DNA of 60,696 nt, taken from NCBI RefSeq assembly GCF_001427985.1, contig NZ_LMSA01000002.1, positions 603,865 to 664,560 of the forward strand, given 5' to 3'. Positions 1 through 7,844 of this stretch are shown one piece after another. A model generated the notes under the pieces. The model was not told the origin of the DNA and did not search any database. It saw nothing but the letters and a program-made list of their open reading frames with translations. This DNA comes from Knoellia sp. Soil729. GTDB lineage: Bacteria; Actinomycetota; Actinomycetes; Actinomycetales; Dermatophilaceae. The position numbers and the translations under genes are program-made. Numbering within the stretch: the stretch's first letter is position 1; each line of letters begins with the position of its first letter.

Positions 1-398
1 CTCAGGCACGCGGTCTCGCGCACCAGGATCATCGCCCGACGCTCACTGATCTCCCCACGCGTGAGCGCGCCCATCGTCTCCGGCATCTCCGACACCAGCG
101 CCTTCGCCACCCCCACGTGCTGGTCCGCCAGGGTCGGTGAGCACCGACGCGCCAGCGCGACCTCCGCGCGCACACTGCGCGAGTCCTCCCCCAACCCCTC
201 ACGGTCCACCACCGCAGCCGCCGTCAACCGCGCCTGCGCCGCCGCAGCCGCACCCTTGAGCGCCTCCAACGCCGAGACCGCCTCCAAGCGCTCCCGCTCG
301 CTCACGCCCTCGGGGTCCACCGACGACAACCACGACACCAAAGAGACCACCTGCGCTGCAGGTACCCCACCCAGGATCGCGATCTCGTCCATACCCAT
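1..398 (-). CDS. DUF222 / 13E12-repeat family protein, N-terminal part only (runs off the left edge)
   Basis: Reading the minus strand from ATG at 398 gives an uninterrupted frame to the window edge, starting MGMDEIAILGGVPAAQ and continuing with a helical, Ala/Arg/Glu-rich stretch (EALKGAAAAAQARL, then LARRCSPTLADQHVGVAKAL and LTRGEISERRAMILVRET). This order is typical of the DUF222 domain of the 13E12 family, which usually carries a C-terminal HNH nuclease domain; that part lies outside the window. ATG at 392 is an alternative start. Codons end in G unusually often (GTG, TTG, GCG, GGT), unlike the C-ending codons of the neighbours, which suits the repetitive, mobile nature of this family. 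The molecular role is not known. Confidence 0.75.
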   Translation of the reverse strand, partial: MGMDEIAILGGVPAAQVVSLVSWLSSVDPEGVSERERLEAVSALEALKGAAAAAQARLTAAAVVDREGLGEDSRSVRAEVALARRCSPTLADQHVGVAKALVSEMPETMGALTRGEISERRAMILVRETACL

Positions 399-678
399 CA
401 ACCTATCGACGACCACTGACAACGAGCCGTCGCAGCAAGCCGAACCGGTTGCGGCACAGGGCATCTGCGGCCCCGGGGTCGTGGCCTGTCGTAAGGGAGG
501 CACTACAGGAAGGCGACGTGCGCCTCCCTCCCCAGCCGGACTCACAGGCTCACCCATGCGCACAGAGCTCCCGGCGAGCACTGACACTACCGGTGACGTC
601 ACGAGCCGACAGTGATGGCGTCCTTCAGAGGCCAAGCGGTTGGAGGGCCACGGCGCAGGCCACAGTGAGCACCCGGCA
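399..678. other. Intergenic region with one hairpin
   Basis: About 280 bases without a convincing gene. A 7-bp inverted repeat (GGGAGGC at 495-501, GCCTCCC at 522-528) is the only clear structure. It lies between the divergent DUF222 and mycothione reductase genes and must hold the DUF222 promoter, which I could not pinpoint. Confidence 0.4.
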
Positions 679-684
679 TACCCT
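679..684 (+). promoter_or_regulatory. -10 hexamer of a leaderless mtr promoter
   Basis: TACCCT ends 6 nt before the ATG at 691, so transcription should begin at or next to the start codon. No Shine-Dalgarno sequence is present. The hexamer overlaps a copy of the CGGCATAC octamer. Confidence 0.5.
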
Positions 685-690
685 GAGCGC

Positions 691-2109
691 ATGGCGACTC
701 ATCACGACCTCATCATCATCGGGACGGGGTCCGGGAACTCGCTCCTCACGCCCGAGCTGGACGGTCTCGACATCGCGATCGTCGAGGAGGGCACGTTCGG
801 CGGCACCTGCCTCAACGTCGGGTGCATCCCGACCAAGATGCTGGTGCTTCCCGCCGACCGTGTCCTCGAGTCGCGCGAGGCCCAGCGACTCGGCGTGACC
901 ATCGGCGGCGACGTCAAGGTCGACTGGCCCGCGATCCGGGACCGCATCTTCACCGACCGGATCGACCAGATCGCCTCCGGTGGGGAGCGGTTCCGCCGCA
1001 GCCAGGCCTTCGTCACCGTGTATGCCGCGACTGCTCGTTTCGTGGGCGACCGTCGCCTGGCCCTGTCGACGGGTGAGGAGATCACCGCCGACCGGGTCGT
1101 CGTCGCGGCAGGCTCGCGCGCGAACCTCCTCGAGATCGACGGGCTCGACCGGGTCGACCCCTCGCGCGGGGTGCACACCAGCGACACCGTGATGCGCGTT
1201 GACGAGCTCCCCCGGCGGATGGCCATTGTCGGCGGCGGGTTCGTGGCCTGCGAGTTCGCCCACGTCTTCAGCGGCCTCGGCGTCGAGGTCACCCAGATCC
1301 AGCGGTCGGGTGCGCTGCTACGGGCCGAGGACGACGAGATCTCGCGCCGCTACACCGAGCTCGCCCGAGGTCGCCACGACCTGCGGCTCGAGACCGTGAT
1401 CTCGTCGGCGACCCGGTCCGACGACGGCACGTGGACGCTGGAGCTCGAGGGCCTCGACGGCCGCACCGACGTCGAGGTGGACGCCGTCCTCATCGCGGTC
1501 GGTCGCACACCCAACGGTCCCCGGCTCGAGGTCGCGGCCGGCGGCATCGACGTCGACGAGGACAACATCGTGGTGGTCGACGCGCAGCAACGCACGACGG
1601 CCGAGGGCGTCTGGGCGCTCGGCGACGTCGCCAACTCGTGGCAGCTCAAGCACGTGTCCAACCATGAGGCCCGCGTGGTCGCGCACAATCTCGCCGTCGA
1701 CACCGGGCGCCTTGACGGAGAGCCCATCGAGGCGGACCACAGGTTCGTCCCGCACGCGGTCTTCGGTCATCCCCAGATCGCGGCGTTCGGACCGACCCGG
1801 GCGCAGCTCGACGACGCCGGGACGCCCTACGTCCACTACACCCAGTCCTTCGGCGACACGGCCTACGGCTGGGCGCTCGAGGACTCCACGGGCATCCTCA
1901 CCGTCTGCGCCGACCCGGACACCGGCCTGCTCCTCAGCGCCCACTGCATGGGGCCGCAGGCCTCGACCCTCATCCAGCCGCTCATCCAGGCGGCATCGTT
2001 CGGGCAGAAGGCGCACGACGTCGCGCGCGGCCAGTACTGGATCCACCCGGCTCTCGCCGAGGTCGTCGAGAACGCGCTGCTCGGCCTGGACTTCTCCGGC
2101 ACGAGCTGA
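691..2109 (+). CDS. mtr: Mycothione reductase
   Basis: A 472-residue pyridine nucleotide-disulfide oxidoreductase that reduces mycothiol disulfide with NADPH, keeping the cytosolic thiol pool of actinobacteria reduced. The N-terminus has the FAD-binding GTGSGN (residues 11-16) and the redox disulfide C40-x4-C45 in GGTCLNVGCIPTKM. A second Rossmann motif (VGGGFVACEFA) binds NADPH, and the C-terminus has the dimer-interface signature YWIHPALAEVVENALL with the catalytic His. The GTGSGN block and the lack of a lipoamide-type context favour mycothione reductase over dihydrolipoamide dehydrogenase. A longer frame opens at 640, but ATG at 691 fits the family and sits behind a -10 hexamer. It converges directly on the MFS gene at 2110. 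Confidence 0.9.
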   Translation: MATHHDLIIIGTGSGNSLLTPELDGLDIAIVEEGTFGGTCLNVGCIPTKMLVLPADRVLESREAQRLGVTIGGDVKVDWPAIRDRIFTDRIDQIASGGERFRRSQAFVTVYAATARFVGDRRLALSTGEEITADRVVVAAGSRANLLEIDGLDRVDPSRGVHTSDTVMRVDELPRRMAIVGGGFVACEFAHVFSGLGVEVTQIQRSGALLRAEDDEISRRYTELARGRHDLRLETVISSATRSDDGTWTLELEGLDGRTDVEVDAVLIAVGRTPNGPRLEVAAGGIDVDEDNIVVVDAQQRTTAEGVWALGDVANSWQLKHVSNHEARVVAHNLAVDTGRLDGEPIEADHRFVPHAVFGHPQIAAFGPTRAQLDDAGTPYVHYTQSFGDTAYGWALEDSTGILTVCADPDTGLLLSAHCMGPQASTLIQPLIQAASFGQKAHDVARGQYWIHPALAEVVENALLGLDFSGTS

Positions 2110-3395
2110 TCAGGGCGAGGGCTCGCGCGCGTCGTAGCGCAGGAACCCCGACTGCAGCCGCGCGAGCACGACGATCGCTGTGATGCAGGCGAGTCCGCCG
2201 ATCACCGCGGTCATGCCCTCGCCGACGTTGACGGCGACGAACCCCCCGACCAGCTCCCCGAGACGCGGTCCGCCTGCCACAACGACGATGAAGACGCCCT
2301 GCAGCCGCCCTCGCAGGTGGTCGGGTGTCGCGGACTGCAGGATGGTCGTGCGGAACACAGCGCTCACCGAGTCGGCGCCACCGGCGACGGCCATCGCCAC
2401 CAGACCCGCCCACAGGGCCTGCCCCCGAGTCAGCACGTCCCCCGCGGCAAGCATGGCGGCGCCCAGGCCGGTGATCGCGGCGCCCCAACCGACGATCGAG
2501 ATGAGGATGGCGCGTCCTTGGTGGATCACGGTGCCCAGGCGTCCTGAGAAGAACATCGCGCCGATCCCACCGAACGCCGCAGCGGCCGAGAGGGCACCGA
2601 CGGTCGACGCCCCACCGCCGAAGATCACCGCCCCGGCCGCGGGGAACAGCACCCTCGGCTGCGCCAGGACCATGGCACAGATGTCGGAGATGAAGGTCAT
2701 GCGCACGTTGGGTCGCGTCGCGAGGAACGTGAACCCATCGAGAACCGACCGTATGCCGGGTGCTCGCCGCTGCGCCTCAACCTCGCCAGTGTCGGCGGGT
2801 TCCGGTGGCAGGGAGGGCAGCCGGGCCAACCCCCAGAGAGCAGCTGTCGTGATCACGGCGTCGACGGTGTAGGCCGACTTGAAGCCACCCAGTCGACGAG
2901 CACGCCGGCGAGCAAGGGGCCGACGGTCATCGACGCGTTCATTGCGAAGACAGACAGCGCGTTGGCAGCGGGCAGCTGGTCGCGCCGCAGGATGCGCGGA
3001 TAGATCGAGCTCCGCGCCGGGGACGACACGGCGTACGCGGCGTTCCAGGCGGCGACGAGCGCATAGAGCACCCACACCTGCGTGTTGCCCGTCCACGCCT
3101 GGAGGGCGCACAGGATGCTCACGACGAACGCGACGCTCTGCGCGATGAGCCCGACCACCCGCCGGTCGAAGTGATCGACCAGCGTGCCGCCGTACAGGCC
3201 CATGATGACGAGCGGGACGAGCGCGCACAGCCCCACGATGCCGACGGACGCCGTGGACCGGGTCAGCTCGTAGACCTGCAGCCCGATCGCGACCACCGCG
3301 AGCTGGGAGCCGACGTTCGACAGGGTGTAGCCGGCATACAACCGGCGGTAGTCCGGGTTGCTCCTCAGCGGTTCGGTGTCGAGGATCAGGGCCAC
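2110..3395 (-). pseudogene. MFS exporter (enterobactin-exporter-like), interrupted by a -1 frameshift
   Basis: Two overlapping minus-strand frames together encode one major facilitator protein of about 428 residues. The N-terminal half starts at GTG 3395 (VALILDTEPLRSNPDYRRLY) and carries the helices up to GPLLAGVLVDWV. The C-terminal half continues in another frame with GFKSAYTVDAVITTAALWG and ends FLRYDAREPSP. The join is near 2885-2887, where the coding strand reads GGGTGGCTTC; one extra G would restore DWVGFKSAYT. Both halves are otherwise intact and MFS-like, so either a recent single-base deletion inactivated the gene or the assembly lost a base in a G run. The substrate is unknown; siderophore or drug export is typical for this subgroup. 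Confidence 0.8.
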
Positions 3396-3405
3396 GCGGA
3401 CGACC

Positions 3406-3579
3406 CTAGGGCCGCCGAGAGGTGAGGCAGTAGACGGGACCGACAGGGTCTCGCATGACGGTCCAGAACTCGTGCTCGGAGACCAGCCTCGCCCCGGCGG
3501 CAAGGTGCACGTCGCGTGTGGCGTGCCGGTCGAGAGCTTTCGTGCGGGCGCGCGGCCCGTCGATGGCGGAGCGCGTCAC
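3406..3579 (-). pseudogene. C-terminal remnant of a glyoxalase/VOC-family protein
   Basis: A 57-codon frame starting at GTG 3579 ends with HEFWTVMRDPVGPVYCLTSRRP, the typical last strand and loop of a vicinal-oxygen-chelate protein (pattern W.VMRDP.G.YC.T). The family normally needs at least about 110 residues with two beta-alpha-beta-beta-beta modules, and only one partial module remains. GGAG lies upstream of the GTG, so the fragment could still be translated. It follows menC on the same strand and directly precedes the broken MFS gene, so the 2.1-3.6 kb interval looks degenerate. Confidence 0.45.
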
Positions 3580-3619
3580 CCTGCTCCAGAACCCGCGCGA
3601 ACGGCTGGCGTCGCCTCGA

Positions 3620-4603
3620 TCATGCGTGCTCCCACGCGGCGGTGAGTCGGTCCCGCCACCACCGCACGCGGTCCGGGGCGGCGGCATGACGGTCGAGCAG
3701 GTCGGGGTCCGCGACAACGCGGTGCACCGGCAGCTCGCCGTCGACGGGGATGAGCGAGTCGGTGGTGACGTCGCCGGCGAGCAGGGCCACGGTGCCGAGC
3801 CCGCAGGCGTGGTCCAGCCGGGGAAGGGCGGCCGCGAGCGCGACACCGGCAGCCATCCCGACGCTCGTGTCGAGGGCCGACGACACGACGGCCGGCAGTC
3901 CGCACTCCTCCACGATCTCGAGCGCACGACGCACTCCTCCGAGCGGTGCTGCCTTGATGACGATGAGGTCGGCGGCATCGAGGTCGCGCACCCGCATCGG
4001 GTCCTCGGCCTTGCGGATCGACTCGTCGGCTGCGACCGGGATGTCGATCCCCTTGCGCGCCAGCGCAAGTCGCAGGTCACGCAGCTCCTCGACGCTGGCA
4101 CAGGGCTGCTCCGCGTACTCGATGTCATGGGTCGCCAGGCGCCCCAGCACGTCTGTGGCCGTGGCCACGTCCCATGCGCCGTTGGCGTCGACCCGGACCC
4201 GAGCGTGAGGTCCCATGGCATCGCGAACCGCAGCGACACGGCATACATCGTCCTCAGTGGACTGACCACGCTCGGCGACCTTGACCTTGGCGGTCGTGGT
4301 GCCCGGGAATCGTTGCAACACACCGGGGACGGCCTCGGGTGCAACAGCCGGGACGGTGGCGTTGACCGGCACAGAGAGGCGCAGCGGGTCCGGCCAGCCC
4401 GACCACGCCGCCTCGACCGCGGCCGCGAGCCAGCGACCAGCCTCGGGGGGGGCGTACTCGAGGAAGGGACCGAACTCGCCCCACCCCGCCGGACCCTCGA
4501 GGAGGGCGACCTCGCGCTCGGTGACGCCGCGGAACGTCACGCGCATCGGGATCGAGACGACCCGAAGTGTCGCGAGCAGGTCCTCGAGCGACGGCCCGGT
4601 CAT
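3620..4603 (-). CDS. menC: o-Succinylbenzoate synthase
   Basis: A 327-residue enolase-superfamily enzyme that dehydrates SHCHC to o-succinylbenzoate in menaquinone synthesis. Catalytic and metal-binding positions are visible: K106-V107-K108 (TAKVKVAE), D139 in VDANGAW, E165 in EYAEQP, D193 in AADES, and K217 in IVIKAAP as the second catalytic lysine. Length and residue order agree with actinobacterial MenC. The frame starts at ATG 4603. It is divergent from the small 4656 gene and menB, and with menB, menE and menA forms a loose menaquinone cluster on both strands. Confidence 0.92.
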   Translation of the reverse strand: MTGPSLEDLLATLRVVSIPMRVTFRGVTEREVALLEGPAGWGEFGPFLEYAPPEAGRWLAAAVEAAWSGWPDPLRLSVPVNATVPAVAPEAVPGVLQRFPGTTTAKVKVAERGQSTEDDVCRVAAVRDAMGPHARVRVDANGAWDVATATDVLGRLATHDIEYAEQPCASVEELRDLRLALARKGIDIPVAADESIRKAEDPMRVRDLDAADLIVIKAAPLGGVRRALEIVEECGLPAVVSSALDTSVGMAAGVALAAALPRLDHACGLGTVALLAGDVTTDSLIPVDGELPVHRVVADPDLLDRHAAAPDRVRWWRDRLTAAWEHA

Positions 4604-4643
4604 CGGTTCCCTGAGGAGAGGAGCAAAAGCATGCTGCCGAACC

Positions 4644-4649
4644 TACTCT
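4644..4649 (+). promoter_or_regulatory. -10 hexamer upstream of the 81-codon gene
   Basis: TACTCT lies 6 nt before ATG 4656. The GGAGG between them is too close to the ATG to act as a normal ribosome-binding site, so a leaderless start is more likely. Confidence 0.45.
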
Positions 4650-4655
4650 GGAGGC

Positions 4656-4898
4656 ATGCAGACCACGATCAGCCTCGACTCGGCTCTCCTCAAGCAGGCC
4701 CGTGCGTACGCCAAGCGCGAAGGCCTGGCGTGGGACGAGTTCGCCGAGGGCGCTCTGCGTGCCCACCTCGAAGTCGTCGACCCGGACGGCACGGTCGACC
4801 CCGCGTCGCTCACCGAGGCCGAGCGGACCCACTTCGTCGTCGTGCCGGACGCGGTCGTCGAGGCCGAGGCCGGCGCCGACTACACTTGGCAGCGCTGA
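4656..4898 (+). CDS. Small antitoxin-like (ribbon-helix-helix) protein
   Basis: An 80-residue protein whose first 40 residues (MQTTISLDSALLKQARAYA, then AWDEFAEGALRAHLE) follow the strand-helix-helix pattern of VapB/CopG-type antitoxins. The acidic, extended C-terminus (VVEAEAGADYTWQR) is the part that would wrap a toxin. No VapC or other toxin gene is adjacent: menB follows after 42 nt with its own promoter. It may be a solitary antitoxin or a DNA-binding regulator. In M. tuberculosis a VapBC pair lies near menB (recalled from memory), so this could be the relic of such a pair. Confidence 0.6.
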   Translation: MQTTISLDSALLKQARAYAKREGLAWDEFAEGALRAHLEVVDPDGTVDPASLTEAERTHFVVVPDAVVEAEAGADYTWQR

Positions 4899-4927
4899 CT
4901 CCGGAGGTCGGGCCGCTGGCTTCCCGT

Positions 4928-4933
4928 TAGGCT
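4928..4933 (+). promoter_or_regulatory. -10 hexamer of a leaderless menB promoter
   Basis: TAGGCT is followed by 7 nt and then GTG 4941. This promoter lies downstream of the 4656 gene, so menB need not depend on read-through. Confidence 0.5.
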
Positions 4934-4940
4934 CCGACCC

Positions 4941-5891
4941 GTGACTGCGATCGATGGCGTGAGTGAGACGTTCGACCCGGCGGCGTGGGACGAGGTCGAG
5001 GGCTTCGACTTCACCGACATCACCTACCACCGGGCCAAGGGGCTCGGCGCGGTGCGCATCGCGTTCGACCGGCCGGAGGTCCTCAACGCCTTCCGGCCGC
5101 ACACCGTCGACGAGCTCTACCGCGCGCTCGACCACGCGCGGCGTACGTCCGACGTCGGCGTCGTCCTGCTGACCGGCAACGGCCCGGGTCCCTCGGGCAC
5201 CGGCAGCGCGGGCAAGTGGGCCTTCTGCTCCGGCGGCGACCAGCGCATCCGCGGGCGCTCGGGCTACCAGTACGCCCAGGAGGGCACCGACGACGTGACG
5301 GCCGCAGGCGTCGATGAGCGACGCGTCAAGACCGAAGGCGGGCGCCTGCACATCCTCGAGGTGCAGCGCCTCATCCGCACGATGCCCAAGGTCGTCATCG
5401 CCCTCGTGGGCGGCTGGGCGGCCGGCGGCGGGCACTCGCTGCACGTCGTCTGCGACCTCACGATGGCCTCGCGCGAGCACGCCCGCTTCAAGCAGACCGA
5501 CGCCGACGTGGGCAGCTTCGACGGTGGTTTCGGCTCGGCCTACCTCGCCAAGATGGTCGGCCAGAAGTTCGCCCGCGAGATCTTCTTCCTCGGCCGGACC
5601 TACTCCGCCGACGACATGCACCGCATGGGGGCAGTCAACATCGTCTCGGCGCACGCCGAGCTCGAGTCCGACGCCCTGCAGGTGGCGCGCGAGATCCTGT
5701 CGAAGTCCCCCCAGGCCCAGCGGATGCTCAAGTTCGCGTTCAACCTCGTCGACGACGGGCTCATGGGGCAGCAGGTCTTTGCCGGTGAGGCGACCCGCCT
5801 GGCGTACATGACCGACGAGGCCGTCGAGGGGCGCGACCAGTTCCTCGAGAAGCGGAAGCCCGACTGGTCTCCCTTCCCCTGGTACTTCTGA
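4941..5891 (+). CDS. menB: 1,4-Dihydroxy-2-naphthoyl-CoA synthase
   Basis: A 316-residue crotonase-fold enzyme that closes the second naphthalene ring from o-succinylbenzoyl-CoA in menaquinone synthesis. Diagnostic blocks are the oxyanion-hole segment WAFCSGGDQRIRG, the long MenB-specific loop after it (GYQYAQEGTDDV), VGGWAAGGGHSLHVV, and the active-site block FKQTDADVGSFDGGFGSAYLA. The C-terminus KPDWSPFPWYF is the characteristic MenB tail. The GTG start gives the family length. It ends 4 nt before a convergent minus-strand gene. Confidence 0.95.
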   Translation: MTAIDGVSETFDPAAWDEVEGFDFTDITYHRAKGLGAVRIAFDRPEVLNAFRPHTVDELYRALDHARRTSDVGVVLLTGNGPGPSGTGSAGKWAFCSGGDQRIRGRSGYQYAQEGTDDVTAAGVDERRVKTEGGRLHILEVQRLIRTMPKVVIALVGGWAAGGGHSLHVVCDLTMASREHARFKQTDADVGSFDGGFGSAYLAKMVGQKFAREIFFLGRTYSADDMHRMGAVNIVSAHAELESDALQVAREILSKSPQAQRMLKFAFNLVDDGLMGQQVFAGEATRLAYMTDEAVEGRDQFLEKRKPDWSPFPWYF

Positions 5892-5894
5892 GCC

Positions 5895-6350
5895 TCATCC
5901 CTGACCGCCGATGTCCACCTCGTAGGCCTCGTAGATCAGGTCCGCCCCACGCTGCCGGTGCCGGATGATCCGCCCGACGAGCTCGGTCGCCGCTTCCCGG
6001 TGCGCCGCGACGGCGTCCGCGCTCTCGAGCCCGGCCTCTCGCTCACCCAGCAGCCGCTGCACCACCTCGACGAACTCGACGTGCTCGTCCATCTGCACCT
6101 TGGACATCGAGGCGAGCCGTGGCGCCCGGGCCACGGCGTCGGCATACAGGCCACCCGGCTCCTCGGTGATGGCACGGTGGTCGCGCAGGTCGTGCTCGAG
6201 CTCGGTCAGCGCCGCACGCACCCGTCGCCGCCACAGGGGCCCCAGGCCGACCGGCAGGGCCAGGGCCGCGTCGAGCGCCGTCAGCGACTCCCCCAGCTCG
6301 GCCCGGTGCGCCCGGACCCGCTCGAGGTAGGCCGTGAACTCGGCGTCCAT
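5895..6350 (-). CDS. Conserved hypothetical helical protein
   Basis: About 151 residues, almost wholly alpha-helical and charged (EFTAYLERVRAHRAELGE, ALTELEHDLRDHRAI, VQMDEHVEFVEVVQRLLGERE, ELVGRIIRHRQRGADLIYEAYEVDIGGQG). I see no signal peptide, membrane segment or catalytic motif and do not recognise the family. ATG 6350 is chosen because it opens the first clean helix; ATG 6359/6362 and GTG 6368 are possible. It is divergent from menE (start 6398) and convergent with menB. Its place among men genes suggests a link to the pathway, but nothing in the sequence shows one. Confidence 0.6.
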   Translation of the reverse strand: MDAEFTAYLERVRAHRAELGESLTALDAALALPVGLGPLWRRRVRAALTELEHDLRDHRAITEEPGGLYADAVARAPRLASMSKVQMDEHVEFVEVVQRLLGEREAGLESADAVAAHREAATELVGRIIRHRQRGADLIYEAYEVDIGGQG

Positions 6351-6384
6351 CCCGCCCATCATCCTCACGATGCGGCGCGCTGCC

Positions 6385-6390
6385 TAGAGT
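6385..6390 (+). promoter_or_regulatory. -10 hexamer of a leaderless menE promoter
   Basis: TAGAGT plus 7 nt precedes ATG 6398. This favours 6398 over the in-frame GTG at 6389, which would lie upstream of the predicted transcript start. Confidence 0.5.
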
Positions 6391-6397
6391 GGTCCGC

Positions 6398-7579
6398 ATG
6401 AGGATCGAGCCGCTCGCGGTGCCGGGCGGCGCGGCGGTGGCGACGGTCCTGCCGCGTCTCGCGCGAGCCCTCGAGGGTGGTCACCCCATTGCCCCGTATG
6501 CCGCGGGCTCGCCTCCCCCACAGCTGCCACCCCACGATGTGGCCGGGCTCCCTCGAGACCTGGGCGTCGTCGTGGGGACCTCCGGGTCCACGGGCCAACC
6601 CAAGCGGGCGATGTTGGGCGCAGGCTCCCTGCACGCGAGCATCAATGCCACCCATACCCGGCTCAGCGGCCCCGGTCAGTGGCTTCTCACCATGCCGGCC
6701 CACCACATCGCCGGGCTCCAGGTGCTCCTGCGCTCCCTGGTCGCCGGGACCACTCCCCACGTCATGGACCTCGGTGGGGGCTTCACTCCGTCGGCGTGGA
6801 CCACCGCCGTCGACGCCATGCCGGCAACGGACCGGCCGACCTATGTCTCGCTCGTCCCCACCCAGCTGACCAGGCTGCTGGCCGACGCAGGTGCCACCCA
6901 GCGCCTGACGACCTTCGCCGCCGTCCTCGTCGGGGGTGCGGCCACCCATCCCGACCTCCTGGCCAGGGCTGCGGAGGCCGGAGTGACCGCCGTGACGACC
7001 TACGGAATGAGCGAGACCGCGGGCGGCTGCGTCTATGACGGCGAGCCGCTGGACGACACCACGGTGCTCGTCGACCATGACGGCCGCATCCACCTCGGCG
7101 GGGCAACGTTGGCGCACGGCTACCTCGGTGATCCCGCGCTGACCGCCACCGCCTTCCCCTCTTTCGGGACGCGGCTGGGCCGCGTGTTCCGTACCGACGA
7201 CGTCGGCCATGTCGACGACAACGGGCGGCTCCACGTCGACGGGCGCATGGACGACCTGGTCAACACGGGAGGCCTCAAGGTCGCACCCCGGATCGTCGAG
7301 GAGGCCGTGGCCCGGCTCCCCGGCATCGCCGAGGCGGTTGCCGTGGGCATCCCCGACCCGGAGTGGGGCCAGGCCATCGCTGTCGCCGTCCGGCGCGGCG
7401 CCGGCAGTGCACCCAGCCACCCCCTCACGGTGGGCGAGCTGCGCGAGCAGCTGCGCGGCATACTGCCCGACCATGCCCTGCCCAGAGCGCTCCTGGAGAT
7501 CGAGGACCTCCCGACCCGCGGGCCCGGCAAGCCCGACCGTGCGGCCGTGATCGCGCTGTTTGCCGGCGTGGGAGAATGA
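6398..7579 (+). CDS. menE: o-Succinylbenzoate-CoA ligase
   Basis: A 393-residue ANL-superfamily acyl-CoA synthetase, short as actinobacterial MenE proteins are. The ATP/AMP-binding P-loop is VVGTSGSTGQPKRAML, the A5 motif is TYGMSETAGG, the hinge region carries FRTDDVGHVDDNGRLHVDGRMDDLVNTGG, and the C-terminal catalytic Lys sits in GPGKPDR. The reaction activates o-succinylbenzoate for MenB, matching its neighbours. The short PLDc_N-like gene follows 4 nt after the stop. Confidence 0.9.
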   Translation: MRIEPLAVPGGAAVATVLPRLARALEGGHPIAPYAAGSPPPQLPPHDVAGLPRDLGVVVGTSGSTGQPKRAMLGAGSLHASINATHTRLSGPGQWLLTMPAHHIAGLQVLLRSLVAGTTPHVMDLGGGFTPSAWTTAVDAMPATDRPTYVSLVPTQLTRLLADAGATQRLTTFAAVLVGGAATHPDLLARAAEAGVTAVTTYGMSETAGGCVYDGEPLDDTTVLVDHDGRIHLGGATLAHGYLGDPALTATAFPSFGTRLGRVFRTDDVGHVDDNGRLHVDGRMDDLVNTGGLKVAPRIVEEAVARLPGIAEAVAVGIPDPEWGQAIAVAVRRGAGSAPSHPLTVGELREQLRGILPDHALPRALLEIEDLPTRGPGKPDRAAVIALFAGVGE

Positions 7580-7583
7580 ACAC

Positions 7584-7832
7584 GTGCTCCGCTTCCTGCC
7601 CGTGCTCATCGGCCTCGCGCTCTCGATCTACTGCGTCGTCGACTGTGTCCAGAGCGACGACAGCCAGGTCCGGGGCATCCCCAAGCTCGTGTGGGTCTTC
7701 GTGATCCTGCTCTTCCCGTTCGTCGGGGCGATCGCGTGGCTCGTGGCCGGCCGCCCCAAGGCGACGCCGACCGTGCGTCGGCAGATGCCACGTGGACCGG
7801 ACGACGACCCCGACTTCCTCAAAGGACTGTAG
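7584..7832 (+). CDS. Small PLDc_N-domain membrane protein
   Basis: 82 residues from GTG 7584. Helix 1 (LRFLPVLIGLALSIYCVVDCVQS) and helix 2 (KLVWVFVILLFPFVGAIAWLVAGRP) with the linker SQVRGIPKLVWV match the phospholipase D-nuclease N-terminal domain, a two-helix membrane module often found alone in actinobacteria. The cytoplasmic tail is short and acidic (GPDDDPDFLKGL). It lies between menE and menA on the same strand (gaps 4 and 12 nt), so co-transcription is likely. Its function is unknown. Confidence 0.8.
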   Translation: MLRFLPVLIGLALSIYCVVDCVQSDDSQVRGIPKLVWVFVILLFPFVGAIAWLVAGRPKATPTVRRQMPRGPDDDPDFLKGL

Positions 7833-7844
7833 GCACCCACTTCC

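Noticed and set aside
640-690. Upstream start for mycothione reductase at 640
   Set aside because: The added residues do not fit the family and lie upstream of the predicted transcript start.
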